Below the pieces are notes generated by a model. That model was not told the origin of the DNA. It saw only the letters and a list, made by a program, of their open reading frames with translations, and ran no database searches. Shown here piece after piece: positions 22,503-34,070 of a DNA stretch of 64,000 nucleotides. The position numbers were made by a program, and so were the translations under genes. This DNA is from Nissolia schottii (lineage: Eukaryota; Streptophyta; Magnoliopsida; Fabales; Fabaceae), in NCBI GenBank assembly GCA_003254905.1, contig QANU01047209.1, positions 237,903-301,902 of the forward strand. Reading direction: 5' to 3'. Position 1 is the first letter of the stretch; the number at the start of each line of letters is the position of its first letter.

Positions 22503-23853
22503 TTTTTTAGGACAAAACAGGGACAACAACGAGGAAAAAAAAAAAAGCACGGCAGAAGCAACTACCAAAGAAAAATGAAAAAAAGCAAAGAGCAAAGGTG
22601 ACACAGGAGGCAATGTAGGAGGCGGACGAAGATTGCTTCAATGGTGATAAACATGAAAGCGGTTGGGACATTGGGTTCTATTTAGAAAGGAAGAGAGTGG
22701 TCACTATGAAAGCATGTGGGGAATTGAGTTTTTTTTAATTAGTTTTTTTTTAATTTTAAAAGGAGTAATTTTATTCTTACAATACATCATGTGACAGGCA
22801 CATGTTTATTTACATTGTTTAAAAAGCTTAGGGAATCAAATTACACATTTTGCAACGTTAAAGGGTTACGTGCACTACAATTATAATACCAGGGATAAGT
22901 TGCTATTAACTTTTATTTTTATAAAATTAGAAAAATCGAAAACAAATTTTTATGGTAAGTTATTTCTTTTAACTTATGCTAAAAGGTTAAAAACATATTA
23001 TGCCAAAATTCAATTACCTTTTAAAATTTATACAAATATTATTGATCTTTTAAGGTATTTTTTTTTTAAAATCAAATAAATAGAAACAAACGCATTCAAT
23101 TGGATGTGTGCAATTGTACCTTGACTTACTATATTTAGTGAACTTCCGTGGATAACCCATAATGCCATGTGCAATTTAATTATAAATGATAAATGTTTTG
23201 TTTTTAACGCAGATGAGAGATAATAAATTTAGACATAAATAAGGGTTTTGCCTAGGTCATTAGTTAACAATGACAAATTAGTAATTTTTAAACTTTTAAA
23301 ATATTTAATGTCATTGAAAATATTACACTTTATTTTTTTAATATAGAGTTATTATTTTAACTTTTTTAACAGGTGTCGTAAGAGCATTTGTTAACAAAAT
23401 CTCAAAAATAAAAAGAAAGAGTTTACTTCTGAGAGCGTAAAGTTTTTTGTATGTAGTTATTCAATTAAATCTTGACACATAAGTAAAAACATTTAACTCT
23501 TTTATCTATTACTTAAAATGTCATGGATATAAATAAGGATTTAATTGGACTGCCCTGATAGTATAAAAGAGTTTTACACTATCATTCAATTGTATAGCGG
23601 CAAATTAGCAAACATTGTTGACTATTACATTCACTCCTTAAAAAGTCATCCAAATGAAATGAATTGATTGGCCGATCATGTAAAATCTTTTATACTGTTA
23701 ATGCATCAAAATTAAACTCTATAAATAATTTGGTTAGATGATAATATAAAAAAATTTATATTGTTAATGCATAACAATTAAAAAAATTAAATTTGAATAA
23801 TTAATTATGTAATGGAATGAAATGACACTTGTCAATTATTTGGTGGTATGGAC
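22503..23853. other. Gene-free AT-rich stretch
   Basis: Contains A-rich and T-rich low-complexity DNA. The 22870-23079 frame (69 codons) is compositionally like its flanks and is not called. Confidence 0.35.
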
Positions 23854-25538
23854 ACAAGTGTAACGACCTAAAAATCGTTACTGGCATGTAAGGGTTTAGT
23901 TTCCTTACGGGAGCTTCTTAGGAATGTTTTTAAAAAAACATGCACTTTAAATTTAATTAAAACAAATAAAACTTTCCTTTTCTAAATAAACATAAACTCT
24001 TTTACAATGAACATAAATATACATAATAAAAATACGCGACTGGTATGAAGAATCTGTCTGTATACAATTAGAGTACTTTAGACATGACTCGATTACAAAA
24101 TAAAAATAAGACTAACAATTCCTATAGGTAGCTTCACCTCAAGGTGAACTGCTATTGAATTCTGGCATTGCTGCACTGACCATAAACTCTATGCATTACT
24201 ACTCCGTTTCGTAACCTATAACTTGAGGGAAAAGTTGAGGGGGTGAGAACTCTGTGAAGAGTCTCAGCGAATGGTCGTCCGCATGGTGACATGTGACACT
24301 TCAAAAAACATGACATGCAAAAGAAATAATATATAATATATAACAAGCATAAAACATTTATATAATAATAAATAGTACATAAAACATTTGAAAACAAAAT
24401 TAGTTGAGAGTTTTCTAGATAGACATTCCGAGCATTACGATTTTGCTTATGATGCACTATTCTTAACGCACTACCCAAATATCTAGGTCACGATTGTATA
24501 AGGTATACCAGGGTCAACGTAGGTTGTCACTGCTTGACAATTCTATTTTAGATATACTCCCATGTAAACAGTTTCAATACATAACATAACATGATTATCA
24601 TAGCATAATCATTTAACTGATACTGATAGCATAACATGACTTAATATTATTAAATGTTTTATCTTGAAAAAATATATAGACTAAAATCTCATGCTTAGGG
24701 CAGTCCCAAGCCAGAGACCCTCGTCACAATAGACAACTTAAATACCAAGTCTTGTCTTAGCCAGAACATTTTCTTAACAGAAATCTTCTCCCACTAGAAT
24801 CTTTCCTTAACTATAATCTTTGTTAAAGGTTTCAAGCAATTCTAAGCATGTAAGTATTTATGTAACATAATATTAATCATACACACGCAACATGACTTTA
24901 TTTAATGTAATAAAACACGTGGTCTCATGTAATTCTAAAATAGTTTCATGATTTTCTAAAATAGCTTCTTAAATATCTACTTCATAAATAAGGAGTTTCT
25001 AAATAAATAATTATAAGGAAATGACTAATTAAATAAAAATAATTCTTAATAATAACTAACTTTATAGATACATAAAATAAAATACTAAGTTCTATCTCAT
25101 AAGATTTCATAAAACATGCATACATAAAATAATTTTAAAATAAATAAATACCTTTAAAAATAAATAAGTGGTCTAAAATAAATCGTGAAGAAAGTTGCTC
25201 ACCTGAAAATGACTAACCGCTAAGGAGCACTAAGTTGGGAGCTCTTAACACTCTACGCATTGCTTCCCCACGAACGAAAAACGAGAGGGAGAAAATAAAT
25301 AAGGAAAATAACTAGAGCGAAAAGTCTCATAAAAGTGAGATCTCTCAAACTCTTGGGTGAATTAACAATTCTAAACACTCATAAGAAGCTTCTATATATA
25401 AGGGAGAGGAGGAGACCCCCTTCTATGCTACTACTGATGTACAACTTGACTCCCGCACCACTGTATCGCGCTGGCTTTTCCCCTTTTTTTGTTCTTCCTG
25501 TTCCAAGGGTCATCTGTTCCAAGGGTCATCACAAAAAG
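23854..25538 (-). mobile_element. Solo LTR of a Ty3-Gypsy type element, minus orientation
   Basis: A fossil LTR occupies 23859-25533. In its own sense it begins TGTGATGACCC and ends GGTCGTTACA, the TG...CA form, and is about 1.67 kb long. Flanking 5-mers are ACAAG (23854-23858) and AAAAG (25534-25538), differing at one base, so the target duplication has begun to drift. No internal region or second LTR is present, so the copy collapsed by recombination between its LTRs. A TATATATA box lies near its start in its own sense (around 25396). The 5' end has the 16-base phrase ATGACCCTTGGAACAG twice. Family by end sequence and length is an inference. Confidence 0.65.
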
Positions 25539-25790
25539 TGAATTCCACCTGATAAAAGTAAAAAAAAAAAAATACTTGGTAGACACACACTAAATATAGT
25601 AAGATTCATTTTATTATGTGTGTATTATAAAACAATGTTTAACACATCATTTTTAGGCGTACACAATAAAAGTGAATTTTACTTGATAAGACTAAAAATT
25701 ATTTGGTGGACACACTAAATGTAAAAAAGACTCATTTTATTTTATTATATGTACTCAAGATAATTGATGATATTTTCACAAGAATAATGT
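25534..25790. repeat. Two tandem copies of a ~135-bp AT-rich unit
   Basis: GTGAATTCCACCTGATAAAA (25538) and GTGAATTTTACTTGATAAGA (about 25670) open two diverged copies. Each continues with CTTGGT(A/G)GACACAC, CTAAAT and a CATTTTATT-rich end. The unit begins exactly at the solo LTR border, so the LTR inserted beside or into the first copy. Confidence 0.55.
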
Positions 25791-26640
25791 CATAATTTAT
25801 TGCATTGGGGTTGAATGATGAAATAGAAGAGACAAGACAAATGCTTTTAATTTTCTTTTCTATTGTTGTTAGTACTTTATCTTCATATCAATAAATAAGA
25901 AAAAAAAATATCTAGCTAAAAAATCTGACAAGTGAGCTGACATTAGATTTGTGTTTACGTACGGAAATACCAAACAAAATTTCTTCAACTTTTCTTGCCA
26001 TGTGGTTTACCTCCTCTGCCTAGTGCCTACCATGCACAAGCAGGGGAAAAAAAAACAGACGAGAAGGAGAATGATAGTATTTTTTTTTTAAGATATGTCT
26101 TACACTGTTCTTTTTTATTTTATATATATACACATAAAAAAATGATAGTATGACAATATTAAAACAATTACACTGTAAATATGAAAATTTTATTATGATA
26201 AGTTTATCATGAATTTCACATATTTATATATAGTTGGATTTATTTGTCATGGTACCATTACTTGAAAAAAATTCCTGACGTTATAAAGAGGGTGTGGCCT
26301 ATATTCAATCTTCATCTTCTATTTCTAAAAGCTCTTTCTCTCCATAATTTTCATAATTCTTGGTGGTTTTAGAATTGAATTCAAATTTATTTAGGTGAGT
26401 TTAATATATATTAGAAAGTTGGAGTTTCATCAATTTGGGACCAATGAGACGAAAGATTAATAGAATCTGTGTGCTGCCAACCAAAAACCACTCTCTTTGA
26501 AAAACTAACACAACATACATGTGAACCCCACACCATAATAAAATAAAATAAATAATGAATAATATAAATAATAATAATAATAGAGAGATTAGAAGAAACC
26601 TTCCCTTCCCCAGCAACGTGCTTCCCTTCCCTTCCCCTGT
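25791..26640. other. Distal upstream region of the HSF gene
   Basis: AT-rich, with a TATAAAG-like box at about 26280 that leads to nothing recognisable, and an (AATAAT)-rich stretch at 26540-26580. An ACGTG core (26616-26620), the centre of ABA-response and G-box sites, lies at its proximal end. Confidence 0.35.
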
Positions 26641-26644
26641 GTAA

Positions 26645-26659
26645 CTTCCAGAACTTTCT
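26645..26659 (+). promoter_or_regulatory. Perfect three-unit heat shock element
   Basis: TTCCAGAACTTTC (26646-26658) is the perfect inverted array TTC-nn-GAA-nn-TTC bound by heat stress transcription factor trimers. It lies about 225 bases upstream of the TATA box of the HSF gene. The match is seen directly; use in vivo is inferred. Confidence 0.75.
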
Positions 26660-26754
26660 TAGCCGAGAGAGAACCCACTCCCACTCTCTCTATCTCCACT
26701 TCCTATTTGTGGAAAGGGGCACAATAAAATAACACAATATTGCTCCCAAGATGT

Positions 26755-26766
26755 CTAGAATGTTCT
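26755..26766 (+). promoter_or_regulatory. Second heat shock element
   Basis: TAGAATGTTCT contains the core GAA-nn-TTC, preceded by a two-of-three match (GTC) to a further unit. It is about 120 bases upstream of the TATA box. Confidence 0.6.
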
Positions 26767-26882
26767 AATTGATCGTTTCATTTTTATTTTGTATTTCTTG
26801 GCACTACACTACACTACACTACACTACAACTTCTTCCACTATCCTTCCTTTCCTTTTTTTTTTTTTTTCATTTCTTTGTTTC

Positions 26883-26889
26883 TATATAA
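26883..26889 (+). promoter_or_regulatory. TATA box of the HSF gene
   Basis: TATATAA lies after a pyrimidine run and about 270 bases before the start codon. It would place the transcription start near 26915 and give a leader of about 240 bases rich in C and T. Confidence 0.6.
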
Positions 26890-26950
26890 CCAACTACTCA
26901 TAACATTTCCCCAGTAGCTTTCTTCCTTCCTACATACTACATAGGTAGGG

Positions 26951-26989
26951 ATGGCAAATTATCCCCCCGTTTCATTTATAACTGCCTAA
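26951..26989 (+). promoter_or_regulatory. Upstream reading frame in the HSF leader
   Basis: A 12-codon frame (MANYPPVSFITA, then TAA) lies inside the predicted leader, about 165 bases before the main start. Upstream frames are known to limit translation of some plant HSF mRNAs until stress; a role here is inferred. Confidence 0.45.
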
Positions 26990-27154
26990 ACGACTTTCCC
27001 AGCTCCCCTGCTTTCTTCTTTCAGAAAAGACCCCCCATTTCTCTCTCAACCCCCCCCCCCCTCCCTTGTTGTTTTATTAGTAGTAGTAGTAACAAAGAAA
27101 CAAAGAATTCAGCATTAGTAAAACCCATCCATCTAATTAGGAGTAGGTAGGAAG

Positions 27155-28736
27155 ATGAACTATCTGTACCCAGTGAAGGAGGAGCCATCTCATGAGGCTG
27201 GGCCATCATCATCAATGGCGGCGGTTCCTCCTCCACAGCCAATGGAGGGGCTCCATGAGGTAGGGCCACCGCCATTCCTGAACAAGACATATGATGCAGT
27301 GGATGACCCAAGCACAAACCACATAGTTTCATGGAGCAGGAATGGTGACACCTTTGTTGTTTGGGATCCTCATTCCTTCTCCAGGGGCCTCCTCCCCAGA
27401 TACTTCAAGCACAACAACTTCTCCAGCTTTGTCAGGCAACTCAACACTTATGTAACTTCTCTTCCCCGTTTCTCCCTTTAACTACTCCATTCATGTCTCA
27501 CTCTGACTTGTAAAGACACTATTTTGCAACTTTGCAATCCAACCCCAATTTAGATACGCAGTCCCACTCTGTGATGACATACAATTTCACTGTTCTGTTT
27601 TGTTTTTGTTTCTTCTTCTTCTTCTTCTTATTCTTATTATTATTTTATTTTCATCCTTCCTCCTAGCTAGACGCGGCTGTAAGTTTTTTTTTTTTAAATT
27701 ATTTTACTCAGTAGACAACATCTTGCATTGAATAATAGAATGTTTAAATGCACTCATCTTGTGCCTTGTGGATTTCTCTTACCTGCTCCCGTGGTTTGAA
27801 AAGACTTGCAATTTGGCATTAAGCCCCAATTCCCAATTCCCAATTCCCAATTCCCAATTCCTAATTCCTAGTTGTATTAATAGTCACAGATTCCGACTAT
27901 TAGACTGAATAGAGGGACTCAATCTAAATTCGCAGGGCTTTAGAAAAATTGATCCAGACAAATGGGAGTTTGCAAATGAAGGGTTCCTTAGAGGGCACAG
28001 ACACTTGTTGGCAACCATAAGGAGAAGGAAGGCGCCATCTCATCCTACAGCAACTACTAGTGCCCTCCTCCCGAATTTCCAAGCAGCAGCAGCGGCGGCG
28101 CAACAACAAGGTCACTGTGTTGAAGTTGGCCGTTTTGGACTTGATGAAGAGATTGACCGCTTGAGGCGCGACAAACAGGTGCTGATGCTGGAGCTGGTGA
28201 GGCTGAGGCAGCAGCAACAGAACACGAGGTCCTACCTTCACGCAATGGAGCAGAGGCTTAAAGGTACAGAAATCAAGCAGCAGCAGATGATGGCCTTTCT
28301 GGCCAGGGCCATGAAGAATCCGCTCTTCATACAGCAGCTGCTCCGCCAGAAGGAGAAGAAGAAGAAGAAGGAGCTCGAGGAGGCCATGACCAAGAAGAGG
28401 AGGAGGAGGCCTATTGAGCAAGGTCCTGGAGAATCAAGCAGCCCCGTTGTGAAGGTTGAGCCCTATGGGTTTGAGGTGTCAGAGCTGGAAGTGCTGGCTA
28501 TGGAGATGCAAGGCTTTGGTAGGAGAGGGAACGATGAGGAGGAGGAGGAGGAGGAGGAGGGGGAAGAACAGCAAGAGAGGCTGGACAAGGAGCTTGATGA
28601 AGGGTTCTGGGAGGAGTTGTTCAGTGAGGGGTTTGAGGGTTGTGATGAATTGGACATCCCAACAGCCTCTCAAGACGATGAGGATGTCGATGTGTTGGCC
28701 TGTAGATTAGGTTACTTGGGCTCATGTCATAAATGA
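27155..28736 (+). CDS. HSFA6B: Heat stress transcription factor, HSFA6b type
   Basis: Two exons, 27155-27451 and 27936-28736, give 365 aa. The intron interrupts the DNA-binding domain after QLNTY, the conserved position in plant HSFs. Parts seen: winged-helix DNA-binding domain, about residues 37-130 ([51 protein letters not shown]); HR-A/B oligomerisation region 160-226 with the class-A spacing ([32 protein letters not shown]); basic nuclear localisation signal around 239-257 (KKRRRRP); an acidic run of eight glutamates near 300; AHA activator motif [12 protein letters not shown] (320-331); and a leucine-rich export signal [13 protein letters not shown] at the end. The [14 protein letters not shown] start and [10 protein letters not shown] point to A6b/A7 rather than A2. 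Arabidopsis HSFA6B is ABA-inducible and links drought and heat responses. The intron carries about six CCCAATT repeats (27824-27869). Confidence 0.95.
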
Positions 28737-28914
28737 ATCTGCCCTTGACAAGAAGGAACACACCACCCTATTGTGCCTTCAAACATGTCCCAGAATAACA
28801 TTTCAAAATATTAGAATTCTTGATTTAGGTCCAGGTCCCCTCAATGCTGCTGCTGCTCCAGAGAAAGGCAAGGCATTCATGCCAATTGGGCAAGACAGTA
28901 AAATCACCAGAGCA

Positions 28915-28992
28915 GAGCAGAGCAGAGCAAGATACACGCGCGCGCGCGCACACACACAGAGAGAACAGATATGTGTGTGTGTGTGTGGGGAA
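28915..28992. repeat. Composite microsatellite in the HSF 3' flank
   Basis: AGAGC repeats, then (CG)n(CA)n at 28935-28958, then (GT)n at 28973-28988. The CA and GT runs are inverse to each other and could pair in the transcript, and the CG/CA run is of the alternating type that can adopt Z-DNA. It lies about 200 bases after the stop, probably in the 3' UTR. Confidence 0.8.
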
Positions 28993-28999
28993 AAATGAT

Positions 29000-31900
29000 T
29001 TACTTTTGTGGTGTCTTCTAACCCCCCAATTTTATGTCCCTTTTTGTAGCACTTGGTAGAACCTCAATAATTGCTCACTTTTCTCAATGTTTGATACTTA
29101 GGTAGGTTGCAGCTGTTGCTTGGACAAAGAATCTGTGGTAGTGATAGCGGTCCTATAAATTACTCTCAAGGTTCATTTTTATTTTTTTTGGTCCTTTTCT
29201 ATAACCTAATCTCAAATCAACCCCCCCCCCCTTCCCTTTTGTGTAATGCAATGCATCGTCATATATATCATCATATGTCAAGTATCATTCATGAACCAAG
29301 CTATTTGTGTTTTCCCTGTTGTAACTTGAATTCCATTTACCTTGGCTTAACGAATGTAGATTACTCAGAAGGTGTAGAATGGATACATACGAAGTAGTAG
29401 CTGATCTGATGTCCGAGAATCATAAGTGAATATTGCTTTTGAGTGCAAGAAAAGAAAGATCTTCCTTCTTCTACAGTTGAGACGGTTATATATATATGTG
29501 TGTGCGTGTGTGTGTGTATAACCTTGTCGGTTTGCTTTTTTAATCCCTGACATATACTTTTTTTTTTTTATTTCTATGATCTCATTTATACTTTGGCGAT
29601 TGTGGTGGTGGGAGGGCACCATGCATGCATATGCATCAAGGGTGTTAATTAGGCACACACCCACACACCATGTAATGTAGTTAGGCAACTGGCTGCCATC
29701 CATGTCCAGGTGGATGTGGTTCAATGAGATTCCGTTTACGGGATCTCAAGACAAAGATCAAACGTGTCCCAGTAACAGCCAATTTTATTTGCTTGTCTTG
29801 TGCGCACACATCACATACACAAGCGGTTGCAAAACCTTAGATGCAGGTTTTTATTTTTATTTTTATTTTTTTCCGTCTCTCTTTCTTTCTGGCAATTTTG
29901 CTATGACATATTCTGAGGTGCTGTGACACTCGAATTTTTAATTCTACCACGTTACTCTCTTTAGACTAGTGTGGCAGTCACTTCCTGCATGCTAATATTG
30001 AACATACAAAAAATGCTTTTTGTGAAGGTAGTTTGATGATTTATATATGGGTAATTATAACTTATGATATTAGAAAATTGCATAATATCATAGAATAATA
30101 AGAGTACATTTAAAATAAAAATTATGACCAAAAATTGGTTAAAATGGGCTAACAGCTTTACTAGCAACGTAGATATTGCATAAACTTCAAAGGAGTTTAG
30201 TTAAGGGTGGTGTCCGGGTAGGTACATATATTCTTAGCATGTTTAGATTTTGAGTTTGAAAAGGTTTTTTTATACTTTGTTTGAAAAGTTTTCAATTATG
30301 GTTTGGACAAATATTCCTCCAAAGTCCAAACCATACATAGATTCCAAGTACATCAACATTACGCTTACACTAGATTTTAAGCTCTCATGATGTGAAAGAA
30401 TATGTTTGGCTTTAAGGTTAGTCACCTGGATTGCATATCTTATGTATTGTAGATATATTTTGAGGAAGGTTACTTGTACATAAAAATTTATAGAAAGAAA
30501 ATTGTACATTAAATATGATGTAGATAGTCTGTCTAACTTAGGAACAAAATGTTTTGGCTTACAGTGAACTCCTTTAATTTAACTGGTTATAATCGGTTTA
30601 CATATTAGTATTTAGCTATTTGAATATTTATAAAAGGACCACTAAAGAACCACAAACAATATTAATATTGATCTTTGTGTCCAAAATATAAATGTGATTG
30701 GTAGGAGAATTTAGTGGAACATAGCTATTGTAATTAAAAGACTACCTCAGCTTCCCACCAAACCGTGAAAAGCAATCTCCATACCCAGCTAGCCGACAAC
30801 ACAAACCTCCAAACTATTTGTTAAAGTTATTGCTATTTAAAGTCAGTTTTTTCTTTATTTCATGTTGTTTAAGTAGATTTATAAATTATTTGTTAATAGT
30901 TTGAGTTTGAACTGAAAAATTCTATGCTATTATTATTTTTTATAGTTGATCTGAGCATCATGGATGAGTCATATTCTGAATACAAGAATTTTACATTGCT
31001 CTTATCTATCATATGACCACAAATTTGATTGCCGTGTATGAAGTATGAGAGTCAACATGATAATCTGATTGGGGTGCTCAATAACAAAATGGATCAACTG
31101 CTGGCAACCAATTCAGCAGCTATTGCTATTTCTGCCATTATTGGGAACAAATGGTGAGGACTCAGTCACTTAAGCCATACTTTGTCTCCTAACCGTATAT
31201 CATGTTTAATTCACAATATGTTTTCATGCATAATTTGTTTCAACATACTAACTTCATGTATTCTGTTCATGCATAATTCTCTTCATGTATTCTCATTCAA
31301 CTCCTCCACTCATGGATATTTAGGATCAACTTTTATAGTCACTTTTGGCTTATTATGCTTAGCTAAGTTATTATTATAATATTCGAAATTCAATGTTATA
31401 ATCCAATATTAATCTCATTTCCATTATAACAATGATGTAGGATTATGTTCGCAAGTCTGTTGGATTCTTAACTTTATGTCAATTTAATTACATTTCCGTT
31501 GCCACAAACTTATGATTACTGGGTTCAAATGGTTGTTGGATTCTTAAGTTTGTCGTTACCCTTACTGGTTTTTCTCCCGATGATTACCATTACTCGTATT
31601 CTTTGGTATAATCTATATTTCTTTCTGATCTCCACAGCTCATTGGTATATTCAAATAAATATGAATCCTGATTCAGTAATGCATCCATAACACAGAGGCA
31701 TTGTTCTTAGTATTTTGGAAATTATTTTCGTATAACTTAAAACAAGCAATTACAAGTCAATTTATCATTAACAAGTTTTTAAAACAATATAACACTCGTT
31801 CATTACGTATTCTCAGTGCATTGTTGCCCTGTGCACGAATGCCGTTGACAAGTGGTTGGATAAATCGCTTTGTTGGAGGTTTGTCTAGACTAACACTCAG

Positions 31901-32303
31901 TTGATGATTCCTTGTCTCTGCTTTATCAGCACTTGAATCTGTGGTGAAGATCACCCCGATACAATATCTGCTCGTAAGACATTAAGCGAACTCACCAGGC
32001 TTATTTCAAATGTCCAAGCCATGTAAGGAAACTCTAGAATTGTACGAAACATTTCTAATAAACCTTCTCCATAATGTTCCGCTTAACTTTCTACCGCATT
32101 TATAAAAGTCTGATATGAGATGCCTTCCCTTTTAACAAGTACTCCTTCTTGGTTATCTTCACATTGCTCATTATCTAATAACTCGTTTGTACATTTTTCT
32201 CATTAGTTTGTTATTTCACTGCTACACTAATTTCGTATTTATGTTTTACTTATTTTTAATATTTCGTGATTGCATATGAAATAAAAAGGGTAGAAAATAA
32301 CTT
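29000..32303. other. Gene-free stretch downstream of the HSF gene
   Basis: Shows a poly-C run (29221-29231), a (GT)n run near 29497-29517, and long AT-rich DNA. The 29925-32030 part has the even composition of old LTR DNA (it contains TGTGACACTCGAATTTTTAA at 29931), but I find no matching end or target duplication. No reading frame is convincing. Confidence 0.35.
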
Positions 32304-32960
32304 ATAAGAACTAGAGGCGGGTATGCAGGCCTACCTAGTTTATTTAGCCCAGTCCGCGACAGACCAAAAGTAAATGGATGGGACCGGATTGATCGGCAAA
32401 ATAAATGGACCGACAACTATGCCGGTCTGCGTCCGCACCATATAACTCGCGAGGTCTGCAGGCTGACCCACACTATATTTGTTTTTTTATTTTTAATTTT
32501 AAACTTATAATACATCTTATCTAAAAAAACTGTTCCATTACAAAAAAAAATATTGCAAAAGAAAAAAAATGTAAAATCAATGCAAAATAACATGTATAAT
32601 CATTATTTCTTGAACTTACAATGATAAAATAACAAGGAAATTTTGCATGAAATTTGAGCTTTTGTGGAATGGGTTTGTAATTTGTGATTATTCCTTATGA
32701 GTTGGGTTAGGTGTTATAAGAAAAATAAATGAAATAATGGGTGAATAAAAAAATAGATAAATAACAATTGTAAATAAATAAATAAATATACAGTGAAGTA
32801 GTCCGCGGATTGAGTCTGCTAAACCCGCGGGTTAGTAGGGCAAATAAAAAAGTCTGCATTTAAATGGATTAACAAATTAACTAATTCTAACTCAAGCGGA
32901 TTGAGCAATCTGCAGACTGGTTCGTGAGCCACAACTCATATACCCACCTCTAATAAAAAT
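32304..32960. mobile_element. hAT-like non-autonomous element with 8-bp target duplication
   Basis: The element is 32312-32952. Its ends TAGAGGCGGGTATGCAGG and, inversely, TAGAGGTGGGTATATGAG are inverted repeats. Subterminal DNA is rich in CCGCGG, CCCGCGGGTT and TCTGCAGGC-type motifs. Flanks ATAAGAAC (32304-32311) and ATAAAAAT (32953-32960) agree at six of eight bases, fitting an ageing 8-bp hAT duplication. No transposase is encoded. Confidence 0.65.
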
Positions 32961-33315
32961 AAAAATAAATGTACACTGCAATTAAGAAACACTCCATAAT
33001 ATAATTCATATATGTTTCTCTACGCACACAAATTATAATAAGTTTTGCAAGTAATGCAAGCACCGTAGATCAATTACAAACAAAAGATTTGTTCTATATG
33101 TCATGTTTCAAGACATAAATATTTTCGAACCTAATATAACAATTGCATTTTAATTTCAATGAAGACAATGCTTAAGTTTATTAAGTGTTAGTAATTTGGG
33201 TCGATACTTAATTGTTCGTCTAGCCGAACATTATATTTTCTACATACCTAATCCTACTTGTATATAACTATGAATGCCTGTTTATCAAAGTAGTTATGAT
33301 GGGCCGTTAAACGTA

Positions 33316-34070
33316 GTTTGATCCATGGTTATCAAACTCGCGAGTTTAAGTAAACAACTCTATAATAAAGCACTAATAAAGATGAAATATATGAGTTCTA
33401 AGTTCAATTCATAGATAATATATAATACATTTGTTTGAACCAGAACATATCCTCTTCTACATAAACTTAATGATAAGTAAAATCTATCAACACAAGAAAG
33501 AGGCGGTGTATTGAGCAACCAACATAGCAAATGTATATAAAGAACAATGTCATTCATTCTTGACAGAAGTAGTATGCTTCGAGCCGACAACAAAGAATTC
33601 GGTGATGAGTTCGAGGGGCATGCCCTTTGTTTCTGGAACCTTTAATAACAAATATCTAGGAGATGACACACATAACAGCATAAATATCGAAGATATCAGT
33701 GTGTCCCATATTACTGAGCATCATAAGAAGCGAGTATGTGACGATGATGTCTCAAATCCAGAACACTAAAGTACAGATAGCGATGCAGAGGTCACGCACC
33801 CTTATGGAAAAGATATTTGAAATACATACGATGGATTAGCGACAAAGCACGATAGCACTATGGAGTACGATTGCATGCGCAGCTGTACAAAAAAAAAAAA
33901 AACCCTGCCTGTGTGGTAAACTCGTAAAATTGGCAGTAAACTCGCGATTTTATGCGAGTTTACCCGATTTTACCCAGAAACGAGTTTACATGCGAGTTAG
34001 CTCAATTTTATTACCTAAACTCGTACGATTTTACGAGTTAACAAGCGATTTTGATAACTATGGTTTGATC
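33316..34070. mobile_element. hAT-like element carrying a captured sugar transporter gene fragment
   Basis: The element 33324-34062 (739 bases) is flanked by a perfect 8-bp duplication GTTTGATC (33316-33323 and 34063-34070). The ends CATGGTTATCAAACTCGCGA and, inversely, CATAGTTATCAAAATCGCTT are inverted repeats. The right subterminal region is packed with AAACTCG/CGAGTTT repeats, as is usual for hAT transposase binding zones. Instead of a transposase it carries the 3' end of a tonoplast sugar transporter gene in antisense. This is the Pack-type arrangement: a non-autonomous DNA transposon that picked up host exon sequence. Confidence 0.85.
33550..33805 (-). pseudogene. Captured C-terminal fragment of a tonoplast monosaccharide transporter (TST/TMT)
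   Basis: On the minus strand the translation reads RVRDLCIAICTLVFWI (33802-33755), stop, DIIVTYSLLMMLSNMGHTDI and FDIYAVMCVIS (33751-33659), stop, IFVI, a one-base frame change, then KVPETKGMPLELITEFFVVG and a SKHTTSVKNE tail to a TGA at 33550. This follows the last two transmembrane helices and the PETKG sugar-porter motif of TST/TMT vacuolar glucose/proton antiporters, whose C terminus typically reads FLKVPETKGMPLEVITEFF. The family has about 730-740 residues and only the last ~90 are here, so it is a fragment. Two in-frame stops and one shift show it is not translated as such. DNA at 33360-33545 may be the transporter's captured 3' UTR. Confidence 0.85.

Noticed and set aside
28456-28710. 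Extra frames on both strands over the end of the HSF gene
   Set aside because: Shadows of the GAG/AAG-rich acidic and basic stretches of the HSF coding frame.
31499-31954. Short frames of 63-67 codons on both strands
   Set aside because: No recognisable motif; composition like the surrounding repeat-like DNA.
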